Translations under genes and position numbers: made by a program
In this document: piece after piece, positions 45,547-53,348 of the stretch
Numbering within the stretch: position 1 is the stretch's first letter
Layout of the letters: each line of letters opens with the position of its first letter
Notes under the pieces: generated by a model
What the model saw: only the letters and a program-made list of their open reading frames with translations
The model's database searches: none
Told to the model about the DNA's origin: nothing
Assembly: GCF_000063445.1 (NCBI RefSeq)
Contig: NC_009464.1
Span: forward strand, 3,100,001-3,164,000
Direction of reading: 5' to 3'
Length of the DNA stretch: 64,000 nt
From: Methanocella arvoryzae MRE50
Lineage (GTDB): Archaea > Halobacteriota > Methanocellia > Methanocellales > Methanocellaceae

Positions 45547-46122
45547 GTGGAATTCTTGACCGTTGTTGACTTAGAAATGACCGGCCTCGGAAAGTTCGAT
45601 AAAGCAAACCCTGTCGATGACGACTATCCCGTCAGCATCGGCATCATCCTTGCCGGCGTGGATGAGGAGGGCAAAGCCATCCGGTGCCTCGACAGCTTTC
45701 ACACGCTGATCCGGATCCCGAACCCCTCGAAAGTAGAGGAGACCTCGATCTTCCACCACATCTATCCGGAGGACCTGGAGGCTGCTCCGAAGCCGAAAGA
45801 GGTGTGCGGGCAGATCCGGAAATTCTACGAGAAGCACGGCGAAATACCGGCCGCCGCATGGAACCACAGGGTAGACCGCCACTTCGTCGACATCCTGTTC
45901 AAAATGGGCAAAATGGAGTCGCCCATACGCAAGTGGGTAGAACTGCAGCCTGAGAAGATGGCAAGCCTCGAAAAGTACGTGGATAAGTATGTGCAGGACC
46001 CGGCAATCCTCGGGCTCGATGCTCATGATGCCTTGAACGACTGCATCAGGACTGTCGGGGTCATGGCTGCGCTGAAAAACTATGACCTTGACATATCCGG
46101 GCTTGAGATGGTAAACAGTTAA
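45547..46122 (+). CDS. DEDDh-type 3'-5' exonuclease family protein
   Basis: Product of 191 residues similar to the exonuclease domain of the DnaQ/oligoribonuclease superfamily. Motif ExoI is VVDLEMTGL (D8, E10) and motif Exo III is LDAHDALNDC (HD...D). The middle acidic residue may lie in NHRVDRHFVDILF. The start is GTG, six bases after AGGTGAT. It is divergent from the beta-CASP nuclease with 137 bases between, so two nuclease-like genes share a promoter region. Confidence 0.75.
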   Translation: MEFLTVVDLEMTGLGKFDKANPVDDDYPVSIGIILAGVDEEGKAIRCLDSFHTLIRIPNPSKVEETSIFHHIYPEDLEAAPKPKEVCGQIRKFYEKHGEIPAAAWNHRVDRHFVDILFKMGKMESPIRKWVELQPEKMASLEKYVDKYVQDPAILGLDAHDALNDCIRTVGVMAALKNYDLDISGLEMVNS

Positions 46123-46267
46123 CGATTATCCTAAATGTCGTCCGGGGATAAATTCCATAGTGTTAAACCTCTAAAATGTCCACCTCAAAACGGATCCCCG
46201 GGCTACTATTCATGCATTATCTTCATCCTAAATTTTTACAGTTCCTATACCAGGATGTTCGCCTGTT

Positions 46268-46291
46268 GAACGCCTGCGAATGCAGGCGTTC
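46268..46291. repeat. perfect 10-bp hairpin
   Basis: GAACGCCTGC and GCAGGCGTTC flank a GAAT loop. It stands between the exonuclease gene and the GAGGTCAG repeat element and could be a stable RNA 3' structure or a protein-binding site. Confidence 0.7.
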
Positions 46292-46320
46292 TCAAGGCGA
46301 TTCCCGACAGCTGATTTTTC

Positions 46321-46567
46321 CTCTCCAATCCTCCGGCCACTCACCTTCCTCCTCTCAGACCTCCTGACCTCTCTGACCTCCCCTTGAAAAAAGTCTCCCT
46401 GATCTCCTGGCACTCCCCAACCTCCGGTTTTGCCGGATACGTGTGCGCAAGCTGGACAACAAGGAGGTTTCGGAGGCACCGGAGATCAGAGAGAACGATC
46501 TCAGGGAGAGGTCAGAGAGGTCAGGAGATCAGAGGGGAGGAATGTGAGGGGCCAGAGGTTCCGGAGG
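46321..46567. repeat. GAGGTCAG-family element, inverted pair
   Basis: Pyrimidine-rich arm at 46321-46427 (CTCAGACCTCCTGACCTC) and purine-rich arm at 46461-46567 (GGGAGAGGTCAGAGAGGTC). Over about 50 bases the arms are near-perfect complements. The purine arm contains a 22-base core, starting GAGATCAGAG and ending GATCTCA at 46482-46503, that recurs exactly in reverse at 49954-49975. This element takes up most of the 510-base gap; no gene is seen in it. Confidence 0.8.
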
Positions 46568-46632
46568 ATATGAATGACGAATATCTAAAAAAGTTTCAAG
46601 ATATCTATCATTACTCCTGGATATCAATATAA

Positions 46633-47073
46633 TTATCCGGTAAATTTTTCCACGTGCTCAAACTTGGTCTTGCACACTTTTAGCCCCACCATTTTCTGCA
46701 TCGCCTCTTCTCTCAGCGCTTTCCACATGGCCAGAAAATCCTTATCTGCATTGCTCAGGTCGAGGAAACCTGTTCCTGCGACCTGCGCTTCAAGCTCCTG
46801 CCTCACCTTTTCCAGAGACTCGCAAGCATTGAAGTGTGCGGGGTAGAATAGGATGCAGGCATCCACCAGCGAAGCAGCCATGCCCGGCTTCTCCGGTACG
46901 AATCGCGTGATATGTTCCAGGGGGCATAGTCCCATGGCCGTATAATGCACTTCCATCCATTCCTGGCTTCCCGAGCCCACCCAGATCTCGAACAGGGGCT
47001 TATCCAGCCCTTCGTTGATCCAGGGTCCATCGGTTGCCCGAAATACGTAGTAAATGGAATCTAAACATGCCAA
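46633..47073 (-). CDS. hypothetical protein, third gene of a three-gene operon
   Basis: Product of 146 residues that I do not recognise. It starts MACLDSIYYVFRATDG and ends KFEHVEKFTG, is mixed alpha/beta and acidic, and has no membrane segment. The start is TTG, fixed by the strong site GGAGGGG five bases upstream. It lies 31 bases after the HEAT-like gene. Confidence 0.65.
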   Translation of the reverse strand: MACLDSIYYVFRATDGPWINEGLDKPLFEIWVGSGSQEWMEVHYTAMGLCPLEHITRFVPEKPGMAASLVDACILFYPAHFNACESLEKVRQELEAQVAGTGFLDLSNADKDFLAMWKALREEAMQKMVGLKVCKTKFEHVEKFTG

Positions 47074-47104
47074 TTCAACCCCTCCTGTAATAATCTTAAT
47101 CGGC

Positions 47105-47581
47105 TTATCCCGGCCCTTTCAGGCTCTGGCGCACCAGTTCTCCGTCTATGATCCAGGTTTTGTCTCCCCCTACACTGGCGGAACTTTTATCCGCTCCATT
47201 GCTGCGCCTTCTCTTACGAGACGGCCAACGTTTGCCGGGTACGCAAAAATTTTCATATCGCTTCAGGATCTTGCTTAAAGCGATCTCTGCTTCGCTCCTG
47301 ACGGCCGGGTCCCAGTCTGATGCTATTATCCTCTCCAGGGTCCTGACTATCGACATGTCCGCGGAAGATACTTTTGCGATCATGCCCAGCGCCGCTATGG
47401 CCGATCTGCGCATCGCCGGAGATCGGTCGAGCTTGATTAACTCGACGAAGGTCACTGCCAGATCGCTGTTGCCTGTTTCTGCCAGCTTGATCGACGCCTG
47501 GATCCGTTCGGCTTCCGGCAGCGTGAAGTCCCATAGAATGCTGAGCTGTTCCTTATTTGCTCTGGACAGGGACTTAGCCAT
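47105..47581 (-). CDS. HEAT-repeat-like protein with basic tail
   Basis: Product of 158 residues. About three HEAT-like units are visible (ERIQASIKLAETGNSDLAVTF, AMRRSAIAALGMIAKVS, AVRSEAEIALSKILKRY). The last 45 residues are basic (RWPSRKRRRSNGADKSS) and may bind nucleic acid. The start overlaps the end of the upstream small gene by eight bases, so translation is coupled. No family is certain. Confidence 0.7.
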   Translation of the reverse strand: MAKSLSRANKEQLSILWDFTLPEAERIQASIKLAETGNSDLAVTFVELIKLDRSPAMRRSAIAALGMIAKVSSADMSIVRTLERIIASDWDPAVRSEAEIALSKILKRYENFCVPGKRWPSRKRRRSNGADKSSASVGGDKTWIIDGELVRQSLKGPG

Positions 47582-47735
47582 GGTAGCTCCTACTCTTCCG
47601 CTTTTCCTCGGCCAGTTTTATTATGTATTCCTGGCACAGGTTCTGGTCGAGGTGCTGACGGATCTGGTGAGTGAGAACTTCGTCGAACTGGATCTCACAG
47701 CTACACTGCGAGTTTCTGATGATCTGATCGGACAA
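47574..47735 (-). CDS. small protein, first gene of the HEAT operon
   Basis: Product of 53 residues starting MSDQIIRNSQCSCEIQ and ending EEKRKSRSYHG. The start TTG at 47735 is chosen because GGAGGT lies seven bases upstream. The frame is open to a GTG at 47783, which has no such site. It carries one CxC pair and a helical second half. Unknown function. It overlaps the HEAT gene by eight bases. Confidence 0.6.
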   Translation of the reverse strand: MSDQIIRNSQCSCEIQFDEVLTHQIRQHLDQNLCQEYIIKLAEEKRKSRSYHG

Positions 47736-48114
47736 TGCAAATACCTCCCATGATGTCTGTGCCTGGGCTTTAGGTGCAGGCACTTAATTACGTAATGTAT
47801 TGTATAAATGACATATAACATATTTATATGTTACTACTCAAGAATTATTGATAATTGCGATCTGTGAAACTATAAATGTTGAGGCAAATAATGTACCGGC
47901 GATTTAGGGAAAGTCAGGAAGATTCATGGTGCTCCTGGAAATATTATAAAAGAGAGATAGGGTACAGTTAGGAACATATCTGCATACAGGTAGTTGATTT
48001 CCTGAAGTATCTAATTCTTCTGATTTTAGGATAATTGATCGAAGTATATAAGCAATATTTTCTGTCTATCTCGTTATGAACTCAGAATAACTCGATTTAA
48101 AGTACTTTAAAAGT
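47736..48114. other. AT-rich gap with promoter-like palindrome
   Basis: No gene is supported in these 379 bases. AACATATTTATATGTT (47817-47832) is a near-palindrome with 6-bp arms that overlaps TATA-like sequence for the minus-strand operon starting at 47735. The rest is AT-rich. Confidence 0.5.
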
Positions 48115-48354
48115 TCATCTTTCGCTCTTGGTAATTGCTTCGACATAGTAGCTAAAACCATGCTCTTTCGTGATTAAAATGCTCAATATCGCCAGGCAGG
48201 CTTTCGTTGATTTCTCGCATAGTTGCTCCATATGGAACAACGCTAAAGAGGGGATATTTTCTTTAATAGCAGCGTCTATTAAGGACTTATCATATGATGC
48301 ATCGAGTAAATATCTTACAGCTCGGGCTTCTGCTAAACTAGACATAATACCCAA
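48115..48354 (-). pseudogene. truncated HEPN-domain protein
   Basis: Product of 79 residues equal to the N-terminal half of a HEPN protein (SSLAEARAVRYLLDASYDKSLIDAA, HMEQLCEKSTKACLAIL). Usual HEPN partners are about 120-140 residues, and no continuation is seen in other frames. It overlaps the end of the MNT remnant by 17 bases. It is probably inactive, the second gene of a decaying HEPN/MNT pair. Confidence 0.65.
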
Positions 48355-48745
48355 CTTTTACCCCATTCAAAACCAGGGGCTTCATCTTGCTGATGGCGTC
48401 TCTGCACCGAACTATACTATTTTTACCATGGAGCAGCTTATTGTTGTGGTAAACCTCATACAGGAAAGGAGATGGATAGTTCAGATCATTAACATCCAGC
48501 ATGAAAATTTCAAGGGGTCTTTTTATCTTTCCCAGAAGGTTGTATCTGATTCTCGATATGATTTTCAATTTATCCGCAGGGTATTTTTTTACAAATACCA
48601 AAATATCGTAGTCACTCTTTTCATTTTGAGTTTCCTTTGCTACGCTTCCGAACAGGTAGATCGCTTCTACGTCGCTAAGCTCCTCTAAGATAACCTCCCG
48701 TATAGTTTTCAGGTCTTCTTGAGTTGCAGCGTCGATATGTACTCC
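48338..48745 (-). pseudogene. MNT nucleotidyltransferase without a normal start
   Basis: The open frame of 135 codons encodes a clear nucleotidyltransferase with AIYLFGSVAKETQNEKSDYDI and a full C-terminal region to KVGYYV. No ATG, GTG or TTG occurs in this frame before the catalytic motif. A neighbouring frame starts TTG at 48753 and reads LIREYIS, which would join naturally to the rest if one base had been lost near 48735. Best seen as a frameshifted antitoxin gene; a non-standard start (CTG) is the alternative. Confidence 0.65.
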
Positions 48746-48904
48746 CTAATCAATTCCTATTATGCAATCTGCGAATATAAAAGAATGGTGGATATGTATC
48801 TATTAGCTGCATAGCCGACTAATCATTGCTAATTATCAATGATAATTTTAAGATGTATCAATAATCGTTGATAATCTCCTTTGATGTTTTCCGTGACTAA
48901 TAAC

Positions 48905-48937
48905 TTAGGAACGTAATCCTAAGGATTACGTTCCTAA
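48905..48937. repeat. 33-base perfect palindrome
   Basis: TTAGGAACGTAATCCT and its exact complement AGGATTACGTTCCTAA flank a single A. It lies two bases after the stop of the gene fragment at 48940. It may act as a terminator or mark an old insertion. Two smaller palindromes, at 48831-48847 (AATTATCA/TGATAATT) and about 48857-48876, lie nearby. Confidence 0.8.
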
Positions 48938-48939
48938 TA

Positions 48940-49285
48940 TTACTTCGTCCACTGTAGATCATCGAGATCGTAGGCGATGAACCCGTCTTCGCGCAAACTA
49001 TCCTTTCTATAAATTTTCCTGGCGAATATGCCATACACCTCTTTGCGGCTATGGTTTTGCCACTCGACGTATGCGGCCTTCTGCTTTAGATCATCCAGGA
49101 TTGTCCAGGCTTCTGCTTGACTCAGCTCTTTCCACTTGCACTCGAAGAAACCCGCTTCGCCGGTCTCTCTGTTGAGCCCGACGGCGTCGATCTCGATCTC
49201 CTTTCTCAGACCTGCCTCCCGGTGGTAGCCCCACCACCGGCCGATATCAGTAAATCTGCCCCTCTCAAGCTTTCTCAATTGTTCC
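48940..49285 (-). pseudogene. C-terminal fragment of a DUF234-type archaeal ATPase
   Basis: The fragment encodes about 115 residues of the nuclease-like C-terminal domain that ends archaeal DUF234 ATPases: FTDIGRWWGYHREAG, then EIDAVGLNRETG and FFECKWKELS, a PD-(D/E)XK pattern. The P-loop ATPase part, about 300 residues, is missing. The frame can be read up to a TTG at 49326, but that part belongs to another overlapping remnant. So the gene is a 3' scrap. Confidence 0.65.
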
Positions 49286-49557
49286 CTCCGACGATTTTCT
49301 CGAAAGTATGGTGGCAAAAGCGTCAAAATCTATGTCCAGCAGGCACTCGACGACTATGGTATCGCCAATCTCCGTGGTCGTGTAGTTTAGATCGATCCGT
49401 GGCAATAATTCTATGTGGGCTGCCGGGCCGCCAGTCTCACACTTTACCTTGATGAGTGGTCCGATCGGGGGAAAATGGATTACTTGTCCGGGGAGTTTCG
49501 GGAGTTCCCTGAGGTGGGGGTCAGAGGAGTGTCCGGAGATCAGGAAGACAATTTCTC
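49265..49557 (-). pseudogene. fragment of unknown protein, no start codon
   Basis: An open frame of about 97 codons reads through LPGQVIHFPPIGPLIKVK, then HIELLPRIDLNYTTTEIGD and VVECLLDIDFDAFATIL, and stops at 49265. The last strand vaguely recalls the DTGF/x-GFLTLP region of clan AA aspartic peptidases, with the motif damaged. This is uncertain. Its upstream part is formed by repeat sequence and has no start codon. Likely a remnant. Confidence 0.3.
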
Positions 49558-50027
49558 AGGGAGAGGTCAGAGTGGTCAGGGAGATCAGAGGGGAGGAAGG
49601 TGAGGGACTGGAGGTCTGGGAGAATAATATTGATTATTGTCATTCTTGATACTTTTAGGGGAGTCAGGTACCGTTTACACGAAGTACGCAAGGTACGCGA
49701 AGTACGCGAAGTTTTACGATATGATCATGTTCCAGCATGCCGTTTTACCGTACTTTGAGTACTTCGCGTACTTCGTGTAAACGGTACGGGCACTCGTACA
49801 TAACATTCCAGTAGTGACTTTCGAAATTCGGCAGATCATTTGCCATGAAAGCACTTGTAATAGTGATAAAATTTCTTATGTTTTCGCCTCTCTGATCCTC
49901 CGGGTACTCACTATACTCCTCTCTGATCTCCCAGACCTCCCTGATCCTCCCATTGAGATCGTTCTCTCTGATCTCACGGGCACTCCCCTGCCTCCCGGCC
50001 TCCAGGTACTCGTAAGCCTCCAGGAGT
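49491..50027. repeat. GAGGTCAG-family element, second inverted pair
   Basis: Purine-rich arm at about 49491-49624 (GGGAGAGGTCAGAGTGGTC, GGGGAGGAAGGTGAGGG) and pyrimidine-rich arm at about 49886-50027 (CTCTGATCTCCCAGACCTC). Between them lies the unrelated GAAGTACGC inverted repeat. The pyrimidine arm carries the reverse of the 22-base core found at 46482-46503. The 761 bases from 49558 to 50318 hold no other gene. Confidence 0.78.
49668..49787. repeat. GAAGTACGC inverted repeat with perfect 22-bp arms
   Basis: The outer arms 49668-49689 (GTACCGTTTACACGAAG, then TACGC) and 49766-49787 are exact reverse complements. Inside, the GAAGTACGC unit is repeated about three times on the left and, in complement, two times on the right. 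The core of about 45 bases is unique. It can fold into a long hairpin. Confidence 0.85.
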
Positions 50028-50318
50028 GTTCGGTGGTATTAAAACCTGCTATCTTATTTGGGTATTTTTAACCCGCCACAAATGAGGAATTTTAAACCGC
50101 CACTTACCAAACCCTGATTACGGGCTGAAAAACCTGTGTTAAAAGTTACTGGTCAGATAAGGCATTCGTGGCAGTATTTACGACCCATGCAGGGTCGGCA
50201 GCCAATTTTCCGTGGCCTATCTCTCATCCGACAATCCGAGAAGAGCTATTATTAATGAGTAAAATATTGTTCATGTGTTTCCCTGAACATCGAGGGCTTA
50301 ATCACTTCATAGTCGTTA

Positions 50319-50651
50319 TCATGTCGCCTGCAGAACCTTAGAAATCCCCTCCATCGCCAGCCCCGGCACTTTTACTTTCGGGGATTGCGCCCTGCCTACC
50401 GGGTCTCTGCCTTTATAGCCCTTGGCAATCATCACTTGTTTCGCTATGAACTCGACGCTATCGCCGGGCTGCAATTGCAGTGCCTCGATGTAACCGTTCG
50501 AGCGGAACCAGTGGTGATCTCTTATGAGGTTGCCGTTCGAGTCTTTGATGTCGATCAGCAGGATCGTTTTATCGTAGCCGCAGCCGAACTGGTTTCTGGC
50601 CAGGCTCCATTGTCGATATATTGCCTGATGTGTCTGTCTCTCGATGCACGA
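50319..50651 (-). pseudogene. decayed gene, about 110 codons, no start
   Basis: A protein-like open frame reads HQAIYRQWSLARNQFGCG, KTILLIDIKDSNGNLIRD, GYIEALQLQPGDSVEF and KVKVPGLAMEGISKV before TGA at 50319. It resembles small plasmid or phage proteins with an OB-like strand pattern, but I cannot name a family. There is no ATG, GTG or TTG near its start; a GTG at 50648 lies in another frame. It is best read as a frameshifted or 5'-truncated gene directly after the gene at 50676. Confidence 0.55.
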
Positions 50652-50675
50652 TTATTCGATGTTATCTGTTCATAA

Positions 50676-51512
50676 CTATCTTTTAAAGTACTTCCACCCG
50701 GATTTTGCGAGCTTCATCCTTTCAGCTCTATCTTTGTCTATCCAGGCGATCACCTCGTTGAAATTCTTGCCTATACTCTTCGTCTGTTTGGGATCGTAGT
50801 AAGACTCATAACCGAGCCCTTTGACGTACTCGAAAAACCTCTTCTCCAGCTCATCTTGCAACAACCCGGTGATCTCCTTTTTCTCGACACTGTAGCCTCT
50901 GTACTTAATAGCCGTATAGCTCTTCGAGTTAATGTAGCCGGGGCATATTTCCACCCGTGAATTATCCTTCGTAGCACCCAGCTTATTTATCAGCTCGACA
51001 GTAATATGGGCCGCTTCATCGAGATACTCTTTAGACTCGAACAATCCTTCCTGGAAATACTTGAGCTCAATAATTCCCGTCTCGACCCGGCTGCCATCTG
51101 TCGCGCCTATCATGACTCCCCCAAGGGGAAAGCCCCAGCCCGAGTCATCAACTTTTATCACTAATTGGGCTTCGGGCTGCTTACAGTCTTCCATGCCGAA
51201 ATCAGTTAAGGCTGTACTGGCAGTATGCTTTGGCAGCGGCGGAGTTACTATGGGCGTCGCCCGAGGAGCATCTTCTTTCTTAGCCACTCCTGGTCCGCCC
51301 TTCAATAGCCTGTTTAAGATCGCTTCGTCGGTGGTGACAAGTTTCAGTTCATTTTTACTGTTCCTGAAAATCTTGGCGTTCCAGCCCTTCGGCGCCCGGA
51401 TGCCATCACCGTGCACGTGGAGTACAAGGTATATGTTATTTTCCTTCTTTTCGGGCAGGCCAAGGGCTTTCAGTGTATCTATAAAAGGACGGCTTACGGG
51501 GGTTGTGAACAT
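50676..51512 (-). CDS. hypothetical protein with RNase H-like hints
   Basis: Product of 278 residues. An N-terminal segment (1-70, with YLVLHVHGDGIRAPKGW) is followed by a Pro/Thr linker (APRATPIVTPPLPKHTAS). The main domain begins LVIKVDDSGWGFPLGGVMIGA and continues with IIELKYFQEGLFESKEYL and VEICPGYINSKSYTAIKYRGY. The DDSG...GG pattern recalls RNase H-like folds, but this is weak. It is flanked by an IS630 element and a decayed gene, a sign of an accessory role. I do not recognise a family. Confidence 0.55.
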   Translation of the reverse strand: MFTTPVSRPFIDTLKALGLPEKKENNIYLVLHVHGDGIRAPKGWNAKIFRNSKNELKLVTTDEAILNRLLKGGPGVAKKEDAPRATPIVTPPLPKHTASTALTDFGMEDCKQPEAQLVIKVDDSGWGFPLGGVMIGATDGSRVETGIIELKYFQEGLFESKEYLDEAAHITVELINKLGATKDNSRVEICPGYINSKSYTAIKYRGYSVEKKEITGLLQDELEKRFFEYVKGLGYESYYDPKQTKSIGKNFNEVIAWIDKDRAERMKLAKSGWKYFKR

Positions 51513-51595
51513 GATATCAATTAATTGTTTTTTTACGTAGTCTTATTATAGTATCATGAGAAAGTTTTAGTATTTGGGATTCTCAGCTTATTCTG

Positions 51596-52617
51596 ATGGT
51601 TGAAAAACGGTTTGCGCTGGTCAGGCATTTGAGGCGGGATGAGTTGGATAGTCTTTTGAAGGATTGTTCTGATCCGAAATTGAGTCAGAGGCTCTTGTTC
51701 ATTTCTCATTTGTATGATGGTGATTCGGTGGCGGTGGCCGGTGCTAAAGTGCGGATGGTGAAGAATTCAGCGTATATCTGGGCTCGCCGGTGGAATGCGG
51801 AGGGTGTCGGGGGATTGTTGACTCGGCCTCGTAGTGGCCGTCCATCAAAGCTGACGGGGGAGCAGAAGGAAGAGTTGAAGGAACTCTTGATGTTACGGGA
51901 TGATTGGACTACCAGAGAGGTTAAGGAGTTGATAAGTGAGGATTTTGATGTGGAGATCACTGAAAATGGCGTGTACCGCATGCTCCGCTCCTGGAAGATG
52001 AAATTGGGCAAACCCTATGAAGAGGATTACCGCAGACCGGACAATGCTGAAGAGCTTTTAAAAAAACGGTTGAAGAAGCCTTCCGGGAGCAGGAAGAGGA
52101 TGGGGTCCCACCTGATCAGTTGATCATTGGTTTTCTTGATGAAGCCTCTTCCCAAACTAAGACGAATCCTCGGGTATGGTCTTTCCATAAGCCCACCCTG
52201 ATCAGGAATACGAGTGGTCCCAGGATCAACGTATACGGTTTTTACACGCTAAACGGTCACAGTGTCGTCGATTTTAAAGAAGACGGCAAAACCCCTTGTT
52301 TCCTGTCTTTCATGGAGACGATCCGGGAAGCGAATCCGTATAGAAGGATACTGGTTATTCTGGACAATTACAAGCCCCATAAGACGGACGAGGCCATGGC
52401 AAAAGCAAAGGAGTTAGGCATAATCCTGCTCCATATTCCTCCTTACAGCCCTCATCTTAACCCGATCGAGCAGATCTGGCGAGCGTTAAAACGCCGCCTA
52501 CCATTACTGTTCAGGCTGACCACCGAAGAGCTAAAAAGCGCAATACGACAAATCTACCGTATGCTAAGCGCCAGGAAAAGTTTCGGTGAGAACTGGATAA
52601 GCACCTATGCAAATTAG
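51596..52617 (+). CDS. IS630-type transposase, made by -1 frameshift
   Basis: The first frame (51596-52123) encodes the HTH part (RPSKLTGEQKEELKELL, ITENGVYRMLRSW). The second frame (through 52617) carries the DDE catalytic domain: D in IIGFLDEASS, D in ILVILDNYKPHK and E in HLNPIEQIWRALKRR. The frames overlap across A_AAA_AAA at 52060-52066, a classical -1 slippery site. Slippage there gives a fused protein of about 340 residues, which is the expected length. The element is therefore probably intact, not broken. Confidence 0.8.
52060..52066 (+). promoter_or_regulatory. A7 slippery frameshift site
   Basis: The zero frame reads CTT TTA AAA AAA CGG, and slippage by one base gives AAA AAA ACG GTT GAA, which continues in the DDE frame. 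The downstream bases are purine-rich; no strong pseudoknot is obvious by eye. Confidence 0.65.
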
Positions 52618-52767
52618 TACAAATACTTTTTCAATTGACTATAATTCTGCGATAGTTTGGGTGTTACAGCGATCCTCCGAGAGCCAGGCACTCGATAGGC
52701 GAGAAATTGTGGCTTTCATGTAGGGGTATGAAAAATTGAAAGTTGGCCCTGTGCGAGTCGAAAATAC

Positions 52768-52828
52768 CGCCAAGCCCGCCAAGAAGCCAAGCACGCCAAG
52801 AGCTAATTTTTATGGAACGCCAAGAGAT
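52768..52828 (+). repeat. CGCCAAG-family degenerate repeat
   Basis: Four to five copies of CGCCAAG or GCCAAG (CGCCAAGCCCGCCAAG, GCACGCCAAGAG, ACGCCAAGAG) occur between the IS element and the next gene. Only one orientation is present here, unlike the other repeat families. The 302-base gap 52646-52947 holds nothing else. Confidence 0.7.
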
Positions 52829-52947
52829 CAATTTTACTTGTGATGATCTTCCTTCTAAATATAACAATAAAATATGTTACTTATTATGTATACGTGTTGT
52901 ACGTTAACTATATATGGTAACACCGCTTGATATACAAGCGTGATATA

Positions 52948-53250
52948 ATGGCAGTATCTCACTCAAAACGGGGAATAAACTACGAGAAAGCAAAGTCCAG
53001 GCAGCACGGCGCAAAACATGTCGGTGGTCCAGGAAAACACGATTACGAACGAGGTCGGGTTAAAGGCGAAGTCAAGTGTAGAAGCTCAAAGGTTACCAAG
53101 CCTGAACTGATACGATCAATAAAAGAGAAAGGTATCAGGGAATTCGATAGCAAGGCGGGTTTTACTCAGCCGGCTATTGATCATGCCAACAAATATTACC
53201 CCGACGTTAAGCTCATCTCAAGAGGCGCAGTAATAAAAAGAAGAAAATAA
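52948..53250 (+). CDS. compact Mrr-like PD-(D/E)XK protein
   Basis: Product of 100 residues from the ATG at 52948. It shows a restriction-endonuclease-like order: GGPGKHDYERG (acidic residue), GEVKCRSSKVTKPEL (ExK), then GFTQPAIDHANKYYPDVKLISRG, which resembles the Mrr catalytic domain end (T-x-A...A...LI). The N-terminus is basic (HSKRGINYEKAKSRQHG). Activity is not proven. It lies 98 bases upstream of the type III-like methylase in the same direction and may belong to that system. Confidence 0.6.
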   Translation: MAVSHSKRGINYEKAKSRQHGAKHVGGPGKHDYERGRVKGEVKCRSSKVTKPELIRSIKEKGIREFDSKAGFTQPAIDHANKYYPDVKLISRGAVIKRRK

Positions 53251-53348
53251 TTTGATATAATAATTGTCTTGTACTCGCCAAAAGAAATATCTTAGATAAG
53301 CAGAATAATCAATCGTTTAAAATATTAACACCAGCGGGATGAGGTCAA

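Larger units (their letters stand above)
51545..52645 (+). mobile_element. IS630-family insertion sequence
   Basis: Element of about 1.1 kb with imperfect inverted ends: left ATTATAGT-4-TGAGAAAGTTTTAGTA from 51545, right the complement of ATTATAGT-4-TGAAAAAGTATTTGTA ending at 52645. TA dinucleotides at both edges fit IS630 target use. It carries one transposase gene in two frames. The exact ends could be two bases further inside. Confidence 0.78.

Noticed and set aside
46384-46632. 82-codon plus-strand frame in the GAGGTCAG element
   Set aside because: It runs through the repeat arm with Arg/Ser/Glu-rich low-complexity content and has no ribosome site; treated as chance.
51596-52617. broken transposase (two pseudogene halves)
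   Set aside because: The frames overlap exactly at an A7 slippery heptamer, and both halves keep all catalytic residues, so programmed frameshifting is more likely than decay.
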